A DNA stretch of 64,000 nt, taken from positions 178,505,741 through 178,569,740 of the forward strand of contig CM041465.1 in assembly GCA_023213395.1 (NCBI GenBank), written 5' to 3'. Under the pieces are notes generated by a model. That model worked only from the letters and a program-made list of their open reading frames with translations, was not told where the DNA came from and did not search any database. Positions 1 through 11,119 of the stretch are shown piece by piece. This DNA is from Cycas panzhihuaensis. Its lineage: Eukaryota; Cycadophyta. Position numbers and translations under genes: made by a program. Within the stretch, counting starts at the first letter, position 1, and each line of letters starts with the position of its first letter.

Positions 1-1110
1 TAGCAATTGAAATTAAAGGGGAAGTATTAAAAATTGGCAATGTTCTCTTCGTTCGAAGTTTAAAGAAAATTTGTTATCTATCTCTTAGCTAGGGAAGAAA
101 AAGTTGAGAATTGTTTTTTATAAAAATGGATTTTGTCATATTTTAGATATGAAGAAAGGAGGAATAGTAGTAGCAAAAGGCATAGAAAGCAATGATCTCT
201 ACAAATTGCTTTCTGTTCCTATCACTCCAAATGATGATGTGAAGTCCTTTACTGTTTCTAGCACTGATAATAACAAACTCTGGCATTTGAAGTATGGGCA
301 TATCTCAACTGATAGGTTAGAATTATTAAAAAATTCTAACATGGTTGACGGCCTTCAAATATATAATTTCATTCTTTTGTTTGTAAAAGCTATCTATTGG
401 AAAAACAACACAGATTCCCATTTCAAAAAGGTCTGTGGCAAGCACAAATAAATTAAAGCTAGTGCATTCAGACCTCTGTGGACACATTGCTCTAAGCTCA
501 CTTAATAGAGCCAAATATTTTCTCACATTTATTGATGATTTTTCTAGAAGAGTGTGGGTGTATTTTCTTTATAGCAAATTAGATACGTTTTACACATTCA
601 ACGAATTAAGGCTGAAGTTGAGTTGGAAAGCAGCAGTAAAATGTATCTGGTCCGATGGTGAAGGAGAATACATATCAAAAGAATTTCAGTTCTTTTGCAA
701 AACCCATGGAATACGTCAACAGGAAACCACACCATATACACCTCAATCAAACAGTGTAGCAGAACATATGAATAGAACTATCATCGAAATGGCTCGAAGT
801 TTAATACATGATAGACAAGTTTCCAAATCATATTGGGCTGAAGCAGTGAACACCATAGCCTATTTAATAAATAGAAGTCCAACTCAAGCATTGAACAAGG
901 TAACTCTTGAAGAAGTATGGACAAGATACAAGCTCGATGTAAGTAATCTCAAAATTTTTGGGTGTCAAGCTTTTGTTCACATTCCTAATAAGAAAAGAAC
1001 TAAACTTGATTGTAAAAGCATAGAATGCATAATGATTGGTTATAGTAAAAACCCCAAAGCGTATAAATGCATAGACCCTTAAACAAATAAGGTCTATGTA
1101 AGTAGAGATG
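1..1110 (+). pseudogene. Copia protease end, GAG-pre-integrase and integrase (broken)
   Basis: The first 100 bases still read like the stretch after the copia protease (NVLF...). A GAG-pre-integrase motif LWHLKYGHIS follows near 280. The integrase core has HSDLCG near 468, WSDGEGEY near 650, and PQSNSVAEHMNRT near 740-775, so the D, D and E positions of the catalytic triad are all present. The later FGCQAFVHIP and CIMIGYS motifs are usual in copia integrases. The zinc-binding part is split by a frameshift near 430-450, and a stop at 1081-1083 precedes a readable VYVSRD tail. Function would be cDNA integration; the breaks rule that out. Confidence 0.85.
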
Positions 1111-1479
1111 ATGCTTTTAATGAATAAAATATTGACAGAAATCAAGAAATATGTCAAGAAATTGAAATGTCTCCTAAAAGGCCCCCCATGATTGTCCCTT
1201 CACCTGAAGAAGTTTTTGGGATTACATCTAAAGACACAGAAACTGAAGAAGAATCTTTTGGAAAGATCCCCTCACTTGTCAGGGAAACAAGTCTTGTTTG
1301 CCAACAAGACACATCAAAAGAAAAAGAGGAAATTAGGATAAATTCTTCCAAAAAGGTACCAAAGTAGTATCTCAAAATTGTCGAAGAAGCAAAAGGTAAT
1401 GTGTTTGAACACAGAACCATGTCTCATAGGCATAAAACACTGTTTTACTCAACTGAACCTTAAACATATGAAAAAGCAA

Positions 1480-2170
1480 GCCAACATCATAAATGAAAGA
1501 TGACAATGGATGTAGAAATGGCAGCTATTGCCAAAAAATAAAACATGGGAACTAGTTGAACCACCTATTGGCAAGCCAGTTGTCAACTGCAAATGGGTGT
1601 ATAAAGTAAAAGAAAATTCTAATGGAGGAATAGGAAAGTACAAGGCAAGATGAGTTGCCAAAGGATACACCCCAAACTGTGGGGTTAGATTATGATGAAA
1701 CCTGCGCTCTAGTAGCAAAACTAAATATTGTGAGATTGGTTATCACTTCGGCAGCACAACAAAAGTGGAATATCTACCAGCTTGATGTAAAGAATGCTTT
1801 TCTAAATGGAGACTTGAAAGAAGAAGTATACATGCAACAACATGATGGATACATACAAACTGGCCAAGAACATCTTGTTTGCAGACTGAAGAAGGCCCTA
1901 TACAGACTAAAACAAGCTCCAAGAGCTTGGTATGCCAAATTGGATAAATATTTTATTCAAAACAACTTCCATAGATGTGAGTCAGACCTTAGTCTATATG
2001 TAAAAATAAATGAAGGTTTGATTACCATAATTGTTGTATATGTAGATGACATGATTCTTACAGGAAGTAATATAAAATCCATTATACTCATACAAACACA
2101 GTTGGAAAAAGAATTTGAAATAACTGACTTGGGACTTCTGCATTATTATCTTGGTATAGAAGTAAAGTAG
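1480..2170 (+). pseudogene. Copia reverse transcriptase (broken)
   Basis: Copia RT reads from a degraded N-terminal block (TWELVEPPIGKP, then CKWVYKVKENSNG) into a clean 1655-2170 stretch. The clean part contains LDVKNAFLNGDL, ALYRLKQAPRAWY and the catalytic box YVDDMILTGS near 2040, ending at LLHYYLGIEVK. A TGA near 1651 interrupts the conserved KARLVAKGY block and a frameshift follows. Catalytic aspartates survive in the text but the gene cannot be read through. The region 1111-1480 before it is the variable integrase-RT linker. Confidence 0.85.
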
Positions 2171-2977
2171 AAGGAGGATTTAATTTTCATATCTTGAACC
2201 AAATATACTAAGAATCTACTAAAGAAATTCAAAATAGAAGATTATAACAACTGTGCAACACCAATGGAAATAGGGTGTATTCTAACTCAAGATGCAGAAG
2301 GAGCTCCAGTTGATGCAACTTTGTATAGGCAACTAGTTAGCAATCTAATTTATCTTATTACCACTAGACCTAACATTTTGTATTCTGTGGGTGTGATTTC
2401 TAGATATATGTAGGAACCAAAAGTGTCACATTGGAATGCAACGAAGAGAATACTCAAATATCTAAAAGGCACTTCTACCCTAGGGTCAACATATACCAAA
2501 ATAGATACAATGGAGCTAGTTGGATATAGTGATTCTGACTGGGCAGGAGAGAGAGAAAACAGGAAATCAACTACAGCATATTGCTTCTTTCTTGGTTTAG
2601 CAGTAGTATCCTAGAGCAGCAAAACGCAACCAACTATTGCTTTATTTTTTTCAAAGGCTGAATACAAATCAACAGTAAGTGCCTCTTGCGAAGCAATATG
2701 GTTAAGACAATTGCTAATAGACTTGAAACAAAAACAGAATGGTCCAACTACTCTTTATTGTGATAACCGAAGTGCACTAATGATGACAAGAAATTCAACT
2801 TTTCATACTAGATCCAAGCATATAGAAGTACATCATCATTTCATAAGAGAAAAGGTTCTGCACAAAGAAATAGAGTTGATACATTGTACAACCAATGAAC
2901 ACGTTGCAAATATTTTGACAAAGTCTCTTAGGAAAAACAAATTTCAATTTCTTAGAGATAAGCTTGGAATAAGATAG
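2171..2977 (+). pseudogene. Copia RNase H (broken)
   Basis: RNase H of copia type follows RT after one stop. TLYRQLVSNLIYL, HWNATKRILKYLKG, YSDSDWAGE, SKAEY, LYCDNRSALMM and RSKHIEVHHHFIRE appear in the usual order, and the reading ends at KSLRKNKFQFLRDKLGI. The acidic residues of the active site are recognisable. At least three in-frame stops and a frameshift near 2630-2710 break it. A purine run and the LTR start follow within 20 bases, as expected for the end of pol. Confidence 0.85.
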
Positions 2978-2996
2978 ATAAAACGTTCAAAGAGGG

Positions 2997-3090
2997 TGTT
3001 AGAGTAGTGTTTTATCTAGCATATTGATGTAGCTTTAATTTGTGTACCTCTAGGGTCATTAATGAGGGTTATGTGGCAATAAGGATTACA
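2997..3090 (+). repeat. Start of 3' LTR of copia A
   Basis: TGTTAGAG begins right after the purine stretch AAAGAGGG, the expected 3' LTR start. Its first part resembles the 190-bp LTR at 51201 (shared GGGTCAT block). No TAACA end could be placed, so the LTR seems cut or decayed after about 3090. Confidence 0.5.
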
Positions 3091-3217
3091 TTCTCTAGTC
3101 ACTTGGAGAACCAACTCACAAACATTCAGGTGCACTAGTTTTACTTGAGAAGGCATCGACTTGCTTGTGAGACTAATACTCGGATCATACACTCTTTAGA
3201 TGTAGCTGCTCCCGCAG

Positions 3218-3700
3218 ATGATTGAAAAGCAAACAAAAATACAAGATTGTAGTTCCCCTATTCTTCCACACATACAATCACCCACAACAATTGCGCTTGC
3301 TCCTATGGCACCTTTAATTCAAATTTTTCAATTGCTTTCATCACTAGTGCTAGGAGACTCTACAACACCTGCACCATTAGTGACATATGCATTACCAACT
3401 TAGGAGCAGGTAGAGCAAACCGAGTATTATCCTCACACTTTGCTAATGAGTACACGTTCAACTAAGGTTTTAGATAGACAAATTGGTATCTTGAACATTC
3501 TAGTGAATTCACACCCAGCACAATCAACACAACATAGCATTGCGCCAACCACAACTGTTGCACATCACAGAGAGAAAGGGCATAATCAAATCAACCCTAG
3601 TCCGTGTGCCTCTTCTTTAGTATTCATTAGACACATTTTTTGAGGAATCTCATCCTACGATCACTAGTGAGATATGTTAGTGAACTCAGTTGAGGCTAAC
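3218..3700 (+). pseudogene. Remnant of a second copia element, integrase-RT linker region
   Basis: The translation is proline- and threonine-rich and carries an STRSTKVLDRQ block near 3450-3480. That resembles the RRSTR...PDR motif common just before the RT of copia elements. Nothing else of pol is recognisable here. The assignment is weak and rests on this motif and on the LTR-like sequence directly downstream. Confidence 0.35.
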
Positions 3701-3704
3701 TTCA

Positions 3705-4110
3705 TGTTGGATTAATGACTCATGTGGATTAACTAAGGGATGCAAAGAAATGCAAGGATCGAGGATTCAATAGGACATGATGAAGAGTCATGGGATAGAA
3801 TGAAAGGTCATAAGACACAACGAAGAGTCGTAGCCATTGGCTAGACATACCTCTTGGGGTATTATAAATATGAACCCCATATAGGTTATTGAATATCAAA
3901 TAGGAACAATGCATGGTTTACCAAGGTGAATCAGGCCCTAATAGGCCTGACCACAAAGGTCGAATGATCTTGACAAGTCACCAAACCAAGCTATATTTAA
4001 TATAATCAAATCTTCCTATATTCGACTATTAGTTTTCTCATGCAAGGGTTTCCCACGTAAATACCTATGTATTGTTCTCTGAATGTTTGTTGTGCGTGAT
4101 CAAGATCCAG
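3705..4110 (+). repeat. Putative copia LTR
   Basis: The block begins TGTTGGATTAATGACTCATG, a form often seen at copia LTR starts. It has a TATA-like ATTATAAATATG near 3861 and ends near TTTCCCACGTAAATA...TGTTGTGCGTGATC, which resembles the usual end of such LTRs. No second copy is in the window and neither edge is certain. 4110-4570 shows nothing recognisable beyond AT-rich repeats. Confidence 0.35.
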
Positions 4111-4572
4111 TAGTTATGAAAACATGTATGAATGCTTCTGCGTAAGATACCTAAGGATCTCCCATTAGCAATTGTCTTCTATAAGCAGCTAGTGGTTTCC
4201 ATGCAGGATTCCTCACCCCCATACTCATTGGATGCACTTACTTGGTATTAGGTGATACCATATGATATCATGTTTCTTCCTGATAGATAAGGAGAACGTG
4301 ACATGGTTTTCCCAAGCCATTGTGGATTACCTTTTGCACATCTCCTGAAGACTACAAAATTGGGGATAATGTCCTTTCAAGTAAGAAAATTGTTCATCTA
4401 GGTATTGTAACATTATGTAGTACATTATATAATATATTGTACTTTTATCTAGAGTTTACTTAGATTTAGGTAGTCAGTTAATTGAATTTGGTAGTTAATT
4501 GAACTTGTTGAAAGGTAACTAGGTTAGCTAGTTGGTTAGATAGTTTTGGTTGTTAAGTGGTTACATAGCCCT

Positions 4573-4835
4573 CATCATAAATTGAGAGGCATTTTCGTTG
4601 TATGTGTGTAAGTGAGATTGTAATAATTACCTCAGAGATAATAGAAGAGATTTTCACCTTCCTCACCTCTTTTGATAATTTCTTGCAATCGAGTAGCATT
4701 TTCTTAAGCTTTCATAAATTGAGAGGCATTTCCATTGTATGCGCGCGCGCGTGTGATTGTAATCATTACATCAAAGATAATAGAAGAGATTTCTACCTTT
4801 ATCACCACTTTGATATTCCCTTGCAATTGACTAAT
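4573..4835 (+). repeat. Tandem duplication of about 135 bp
   Basis: Two adjacent diverged copies start with CATAAATTGAGAGGCATTT at about 4574 and 4715. Both include a GATAATAGAAGAGATTT segment and a CACC...TTTGATA tail. The second copy carries a short (GC)n run at 4741-4751. The pair may be part of a decayed LTR; no coding content is seen. Confidence 0.6.
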
Positions 4836-4867
4836 GTTTTGTTGAATTTTCAAATCATGCAAATTAC

Positions 4868-5665
4868 ACATCAAGGAAGCTTGTCAAAAGCAAAAGTGTA
4901 AAGCTACTATGGATATTGAAATCTAAGCAGTGAGGCAGAACAATACTTGGGACTTGGTTGAATTGCCAATAGAAAAATGGGCAATTGGTTCCAGTTGGGT
5001 CTAGAGGACCAAATCCAGATTTAATGGCTTAGTTGATAAACACAAGGGCTAAATTGGTAGCAAAAGGTTTCAAGCATATAGAAGGCATTGATTATCATGA
5101 GACATTTGCCCTAGTAGCAAAGATGATGACAATTGGGATCATACTGGCAGTTGTTGCTTAGTTCAAATGGCAGCTACACTAGCTTGATGTGAAAATTGCT
5201 TTCCTTAGTGGAGTTTTGATGGAAGTTTGCATGGAGCAGCCACTTGGATATGTAGGAAAGGGAAAGCAACATCTAGTGTGTTACTTGAAGAAAGATTTGT
5301 ATGGCTTGAAGCGGGCTCTTAGAGCCTTGTATTCCAAGTTTGGTGTATTTTTAGAATAATGGGTTTGGAAGATCACTAGTTGATCCAAAACTTATACATG
5401 AAAGTTTGAAACAAAAGATTTGTTTCCTTGGTGATCCTATGTGTCAATAACTTGTCATGACAGGCAATGGTAATTCAATGGTTGAAGCCCTGAAAGAAGA
5501 CCTCAAGAACAACTTTGAAATGACAGATTTTGGACTACTACACTATGTTTCTAGAGTAGAAGTTTTTCAAAGTCTTAGTAGGATATTCATTTCATAGGCT
5601 AAGTACACTTGGGAGATTTTGAGGAAATTCAGGATGGAGGATTGTAAACTTACATCTATCCAGAG
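4868..5665 (+). pseudogene. Isolated copia reverse transcriptase fragment
   Basis: The degenerate text reads as copia RT: NNTWDLVELP near 4940, then LDVKIAFLSG near 5180, GKGKQHLVCYLKK near 5260 and YGLKRALRAL near 5300, ending in a DFGLLHYVSRVEV-like block near 5530. The catalytic YVDD position has become an unreadable LMCQ-stop. Many stops, and no LTRs or other domains. It lies directly upstream of the SNAPC3 exons, most likely in intron or 5' flank, and has no similarity to the exons themselves. Confidence 0.8.
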
Positions 5666-6523
5666 CCTGGAGCTCTAAAATTTTTCCTATTGGGGAGACT
5701 TTTGCATCTGCATTTCAAATACTATTTAAAGCAAAGTGTTTCCTTTGCACTTCCTATTTCTTGTAACATAGCTTGTCAGATTTGGAGTCTGTCATAGAAC
5801 TTCTTTTGGGCCTAGAAAGATCTGTATACTGTGTGCTGCTTCAGTTTCTCGTGGGCTTGGCAAAAAGTATTTTGGTACTAGAAAGTACTGTAAATTTCTG
5901 AACTAAAATGATCTGAATGTGTTAAGCGTGATGCTTGATATGTTTTTGTAGAGACTGCATTTGAGAATGTCACACTTTCATTCAAGTCGATTGATTGGTT
6001 TAAGTGAATTATATTCTTGGTGCTCTTTTGAGTCGCAGTTGCTTGCTTCTTTGGAAGGGCAGGATATCACTGATATGAGTCATTACAGAATACTATGCTT
6101 GGAAATAGAGCCATGGTGGATTCTAATGTTCATCGGCTCCAGTGTTATTTGGTGCTTGGGTACAGGGCAGGTGCTAGTGCATGTTTCTGGGCCTGATCAA
6201 CCAGCCAGGAAACAACTGGGTTGATTTCAGCTGCTCAGTTGCTCCCTTTTAGGTCCAGAACCACCTGTGCATGCACCAATGTGGTGACATTGAGGCTTAA
6301 ACGTGTCTGGTTTCTGAGTAACTTGTGCCCCTTCAAATCTTACATAAAACTCAACATCTCTTTGATTGATCAATTTATTCAGTTAAAACTTTCAAGTTGC
6401 AGCATGTGTAGCTTGTTCTAGTTTTCTTTTTTTTGCTTCTCAGTGTTGCATCTAAATCAGATTTAACCGTGCTGCTTCTAGTGTTAACTTTTGTTGTTCA
6501 TTTGCTTGGTTTTGTTTTTGCAG
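5666..6523 (+). other. Non-coding sequence upstream of first recognised SNAPC3 exon
   Basis: No exon resembling the N-terminal half of SNAPC3 and no retroelement protein is visible. The segment ends in a pyrimidine-rich tract and CAG that form the acceptor of the exon at 6524. It reads best as an intron. Short open frames here have no recognisable similarity. Confidence 0.6.
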
Positions 6524-7705
6524 ACTCAAGAATTTCTTGTCTTAGGAAGACAGCCACTTAGTGGCTTGAGAGATAAGATTTATTGCCTGACAGATCAGTT
6601 GATGCAGAATGCTGGACAGCATGTACCTTCAGCATACTTTCTGATTGAAGTAAGCATATCTTATGTTTCCCATCAACTATTACCATCCTCCCAAAGCTGC
6701 TAGTGCAATAAATGGTAGCATGTAAATAAAATGCTTTTATTCATTTTTGTTACTGACATTACCTGATCCTTTCACCAGAATGTATTTTATAATGATTTGA
6801 GAAATCCCAGGGCTACGGACTACAGCAGGCCAATCATTGACTGGGTCAAGAACAAAAGAGATGAAGCACTTGAAAAATGGAAGGCCATAACTGGTGCTGG
6901 TTTCAAAAAGAAACAGCGTGCTTTACTTCAGAATTCTGCACTGTATGATCAGCTTCCTTCCTTCAGGGCAACTGACATGAATGCAACTTGCTTTGCTGAT
7001 TTGCAGTTTCGGTTGGGTGTGCAATACCTTTATTGTCACCAGGTATGTGGTTATAGGTAAATGCCACTTCAAATAGTTTTGGCTTGATAATTTTGAGAAA
7101 ATGAAATATATGTTTTTTGGATTTCTCAAAATAAGGGGGTCCAGTACTTGTATGTGGTTGCAACACAACAGAATATTATTGAAACTCTCTCTGTGATTAC
7201 CATGCAAATGGTTAGCATTTTCCCTTTTACCATAGTGTCTTTGTTATTCTCCAGTATGCTTGTCATTGTGCTTGTTTTTTCAAGAGTTTAAGAAAATTGA
7301 TTTTGCATGCAGAATTCCAAGCCTCGCCTTGCCAAGATAGATGTGCTTATTGACGTGAAAGTAATTTTCAGGTTTCTTTGTTGTCACAAATTTGATGATT
7401 CTTTAATGTGATCTTTTCAGGGTGACTGTAAGCATGGAATTGTAATAAGAGACATGCGTTTAATTCATCCAGATGATGTTCAAAATAAAGCAGCCTACCC
7501 TCTTTTAACATTTCAACCACGTATACGACATAGAAAATGCAGTATCTGTGATATCTATCGTGCAAAGAAGGTGACCTACGATGATAAATGGGCTCCTACA
7601 AATCCTTCCTTCTTTTGTGAAAATTGTTACTACCTGCTACACTATTTTGATGATGGGACTCTCATGTATGATGACTTTAGTGTTTATGATTACTATCATG
7701 AGTAG
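6524..7705 (+). CDS. SNAPC3: snRNA-activating protein complex subunit 3 (SNAP50/SRD2-like), C-terminal exons
   Basis: Three exons, 6524-6649, 6779-7042 and 7421-7705 (stop TAG), join in frame at phase 0 with AG/GT borders and encode 224 residues. The product matches the conserved C-terminal half of SNAPC3: [20 protein letters not shown], then FYNDLRNP, then [17 protein letters not shown], and a zinc-finger-like CSIC...[10 protein letters not shown]. Family knowledge: SNAPC3 is part of the nuclear complex that binds the upstream sequence element of snRNA promoters and starts U snRNA transcription; in Arabidopsis SRD2 is needed for dedifferentiation. No stops or frameshifts occur in the exons and the cysteines and histidines are intact, so this half looks under constraint. 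The N-terminal half, normally about 150-200 residues more, is not found between 1 and 6523. It may lie left of the window behind a large intron, or be lost. Confidence 0.9.
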
Positions 7706-9610
7706 GTCTTGATTATAGGTTTCTTTCATGTATTATAGAAATTACAATGTATATATGAATGTGCAGTTTTTTCATAAAGCCTTCCTCTATTTTGGAAAGT
7801 GTTCTAATATAAAGAAATTTTGGATAAAGGATTTTCCTTCTTGGGTTTCTAGGTTGTGCTACTATAAAGATCACTCTACCCACTCTTTTGATTATAGAAG
7901 ATGCTTAGTGACATTTATTTTATACCCTCCAATCATGGTAGTCATGTTTAGAAAAAATGAAAAATATGGTGGGGCAAACACATTGGGAAAAATATGATCA
8001 TGTAAATAATTGAAATAAAAGATAAAAAAACAACATAGTGCTTTTTGTTAAAAATGCAAGCATTCATAGTTGTTTAATGTACAAATGCCTTAAAAGGTAA
8101 AAGCAAAGAAAGTAGTACTTCATGTTTGGCCTTTGTCCTTGTACCTAATATGTATTTGATACTTGGATATAATTTGGGTACTTCTTGGATACGTATTCTA
8201 CACATACCTAGCATTGGGAAAGATTCAATGCTAGATCCAACACTATATCCAAACCTAGTAGGCCCTAGGTGAGTGTGTCCAAGAATATTGCGGGCATATA
8301 ATTTTGGTTTATATTCGACACTCATCCTCATTATAGAATTGAAAATTAATGATACATTATTTGAAAAAGAAAAAGAAACATTGAAAAAACAACTTAGAAA
8401 CCATAACTTATTTTTCAATGTGTGGTTCTATTTGTAGCACTTTCCGACTTAAATACTCGTCCCCTTGAAAACCCTAATATTGTTGTATCCTTGCATCCAA
8501 AATTTTTTAAATTGCCATATTTGCTCTGCTTTTGCTCTTGATCCTACACCAATTCTTTTGTTTTTAGCTATGTGGATAAATAATACCTTGTACAAAATCT
8601 ATCATAGTACATAATAGTGAGTCATTAACTCACCATAGATGTCTTTACCTTCCTCCTTGTTTGTTAGTTCCCCTTGTCCATTCACTTGCCTTTCCTGGGT
8701 CTCTGCATTCTTGCACCCACTTTTTTCCTTGTCTCTGTATTTGTACCATATCACCCTTTGTTTTGGTTGGATGACTTTAGGCCAACTAGGTTTAACCTAA
8801 ATATTATTTTTTCCAAATGATTGATTTCACTTTCATATATTTTATTTTTTGTTGGTCAAATGAAATAGGAAGGGAAAGGATGCTCAAATCTATCTTTAAT
8901 AGGTTGAAAATGACCAATGTGACCAATAGTTTTGTGGTACATGGCCAAACATTCACCTTTCTACTTTTTTTTTGGGGAAACATGGTTAGCATAAACATTC
9001 CCCCCCCCCTTGGCAAGAAAAGACAAAAAGAAGAAGAAATTTATATTTTCCAAGTAATGACCATATTTTGCTCTTATGCCTACAAGGCATTGAAGGTGGC
9101 CATTATGACTAAGCTATACAAACATGATTGTACAACATCTGTCTACTAAAAGCCTCTTTCCCTTTTCCTTGAATTTTCTTTCTAGTTTGATATTATAAAT
9201 ACGCGCATTTTATGATAGTTATTTTTGATGTTCTATTTATAGGCATGGCTAGCTGAAGGAGGGAGAAGCAACACAACCCAACATTATTTTTAAAGATGTT
9301 AGTTATGTGTTGTATGGAATGCCATGCCTAATTTTATTTAGAATCCTAGTAAAATGGATCATTTCAAGATTCCTCTTTGGACAAAAAACCATGGGGTTGG
9401 AAGCTAAATATTCTTGATGCTGTGCTTATTGTGAATAATATACAACGTGCTAAGAGTGCATGGCCAGTCATAAGCGTAAATTCATGGAAAAACATGGAAA
9501 TGTCAAGCTCGACTAGTATTGTCATGTGTATAATTATTTCATATCTCATTTTATATGATACAAGTCAAATAACTAGTTGAACTACAAAATCTTCTGATGT
9601 GCTATGGGGG
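7706..9610 (+). other. 3' flank of SNAPC3, no gene recognised
   Basis: The first few hundred bases are AT-rich and probably hold the 3' UTR; an AATAAA-like GAAATAAAAG lies near 8013. The rest is low-complexity plant intergenic sequence with a C10 run at 9000-9009. Open frames of 60-114 codons occur on both strands but none shows a domain. A decayed repeat is likely at 8100-8300. Confidence 0.5.
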
Positions 9611-9966
9611 TGTTAATGTTTACTTCATTTGATGTATAAGGTCATGACTTAATGTTGTAACTCCTAATGAAGGTTATAAGGGTGTTAATTCTTGTATTTA
9701 TGAGGTATAGGAGTTATTCCCTATGTGGGGTATCCCTCATATATGTGAGCACTCACACACATGTAAGTTGTGAACTCCCTCTTATTCATAGTAACTCCCA
9801 TAACTAGGTGTCACTTATTAGTTTCGTAACTTTTTATTTACCTTAAGTGTTTCATATTCCTAGGTGATTTGTGTACCTATATAAATACTTATTCATTTGA
9901 TAGAATAAAATGGACACTTTGAGTTCTATTGTCCCAACTCTATGCATATTGTTGATTATTTTAACA
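9611..9966 (+). repeat. Copia-type 5' LTR
   Basis: The block starts TGTTAATG and ends TTTTAACA. It has a TATA-like CTATATAAATAC near 9877 and AATAAAAT near 9905. It is followed immediately by TGGTATTAAATC, a decayed form of the primer site for initiator tRNA-Met (TGGTATCAGAGC). No second copy is in the window, so the element is truncated on its 3' side. Confidence 0.65.
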
Positions 9967-9981
9967 TGGTATTAAATCATG
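9967..9981 (+). other. Primer binding site (initiator tRNA-Met type)
   Basis: TGGTATTAAATCATG abuts the end of the LTR at 9966 and differs from the usual TGGTATCAGAGC at a few positions. It shows that the element is read on the + strand and continues rightward into the region holding the alpha-tubulin fragment. Confidence 0.5.
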
Positions 9982-10543
9982 TCAAGAACATTGTTATTAT
10001 TAGTTCTTGATGTGACACCTCTTAGCTTGGGACAAGGGAATTTTATACCACCTGACAGAGTTGAAAACCCATGCTTTGGTTTGGGAGAATATGGGTGTTT
10101 TCAGCATTTGTGAATGAGGAGACTTGTTAGCCAATTGTGTTAACACTCATGCTAGTGTTGCATATGGCAATGATGGCTATGGCTTATATTCTATTGATGC
10201 ATTGTGGTTTTGGCTGTCAAATGTTTAAATGAAGCTAGTGTGGATTAACTATTTTTTGTGTTGTGGTGATTGGTTTGCTCCACATGTAATGTAGAGGTTC
10301 TAGAAGGCTATGGTCTCTTGAATACATGTGTTTGTGTGGTGTCAACTTGCGGCAAAGTGCTAGTGCAAGCAAACTTGTTTCTAGCCATATTGCACGACAC
10401 AGATCCTTGCATTGCACCTAGGTCTAGGCCGGTGTGGATGCACTCCATAGACTAGGAAGTGGGGGTCATAGATGCACCTAATGATCAATTTGGTAATGGA
10501 GAACACATCTAGTAGTTGTAGGCTTGTGATTCCAAAGCCTATA

Positions 10544-10844
10544 GGGTTTCTTGGTCTTCTATTTGGTGGGTGGACGTATAGGATCTAGGTTGGGATCTCT
10601 TCTTTTGGAGAGGCTTTCTGTTGATTATGGAGAGAAATCCAAGCTTGGATTTATGATTTATCCCTCTCATCAAGTATCAACATTCGTAGTGGAGCCTTAC
10701 AACAATGTGCTTTCAATCTACTCTCTGTTGGAACACATTGATGTGGCTATGCTACTTGATAATGAAGCAATTCATGTCATTTGTTAGCGTTCATTGGACA
10801 TTAAGTGTCCAACATATACTAATCTTCATAGACTTGTTGCACAA
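10544..10844 (+). pseudogene. Alpha-tubulin fragment (captured pseudogene)
   Basis: About 100 codons match the middle of alpha-tubulin: [13 protein letters not shown], then [36 protein letters not shown] and, after one stop, RSLDI.CPTYTNLHRLV. This covers the nucleotide-binding glycine loop (degraded to GGRIGSRLG where the family has GGGTGSG) to just past the E-hook-proximal core helix. A one-base shift precedes VF near 10553 and a TAG follows at 10786. No intron interrupts the match and there is no tubulin N- or C-terminus. It lies in the body of the LTR element that starts at 9611, in the same orientation, which suggests capture of host mRNA or DNA by that element. Confidence 0.85.
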
Positions 10845-11119
10845 GCACATGAGATTCGAACATGTAAGCTCAAACACCAGTTGTGGATATCAGATAGTTG
10901 CATTTGTTGTGTTTTCTAACTCTGTTGGAACACACTAATGTGGCTTTGCTACTTGATAATGAAGCAATTCACAACATCTATTAGTGTTCATTGGGCATTG
11001 AGTGTCCAACATATACTAATCTTCACAAATGTGTCTCACAAGCACATTAGGTTCAAACATGTAAGCTCAAATACAATAGTTGTGGATATTAGATAGTTGC
11101 ATTTGTTGTGTTTTCTAAC
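10724..11119 (+). repeat. 197-bp tandem duplication including alpha-tubulin sequence
   Basis: Copy 1 (10724-10920) and copy 2 (10921-11119) both start TCTGTTGGAACACA and end TTGTTGTGTTTTCTAAC. Each contains the tubulin codons from SLLEH to HRLV/HKCV, plus about 75 bases of non-tubulin sequence. The second tubulin part ends near 11041. The copies have diverged at many sites, so the duplication is not recent. It must have happened after the tubulin sequence was joined to the non-tubulin tail. Confidence 0.85.

Larger units (their letters stand above)
1..3090 (+). mobile_element. Ty1/copia element A, 3' part, degenerate
   Basis: The window opens inside a copia pol gene and runs in order through protease end, GAG-pre-integrase, integrase, reverse transcriptase and RNase H to a polypurine stretch and the start of an LTR (TGTTAGAG at 2997). 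That order, with integrase before RT, defines copia. Stops and frameshifts occur in every domain, so it is a dead copy. The 5' half lies outside the window. Its integrase-RT linker and RNase H resemble the copia fragment at 49380-51390, so the two probably belong to one family. If the SNAPC3 gene downstream has exons to the left of the window, this element would sit in one of its introns. Confidence 0.85.

Noticed and set aside
5961-6421. Two + strand frames upstream of SNAPC3 as possible missing exons
   Set aside because: No similarity to the SNAPC3 N-terminus and no consistent splice borders; treated as intron.
7043-7420. Possible extra SNAPC3 exons in the 378-base intron (for example near 7310-7362)
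   Set aside because: The HQ-GDCKHG join across 7042/7421 is in frame and matches the family without extra residues.
8074-8418. 114-codon minus-strand frame
   Set aside because: No recognisable motif, AT-rich, and no support from neighbours.
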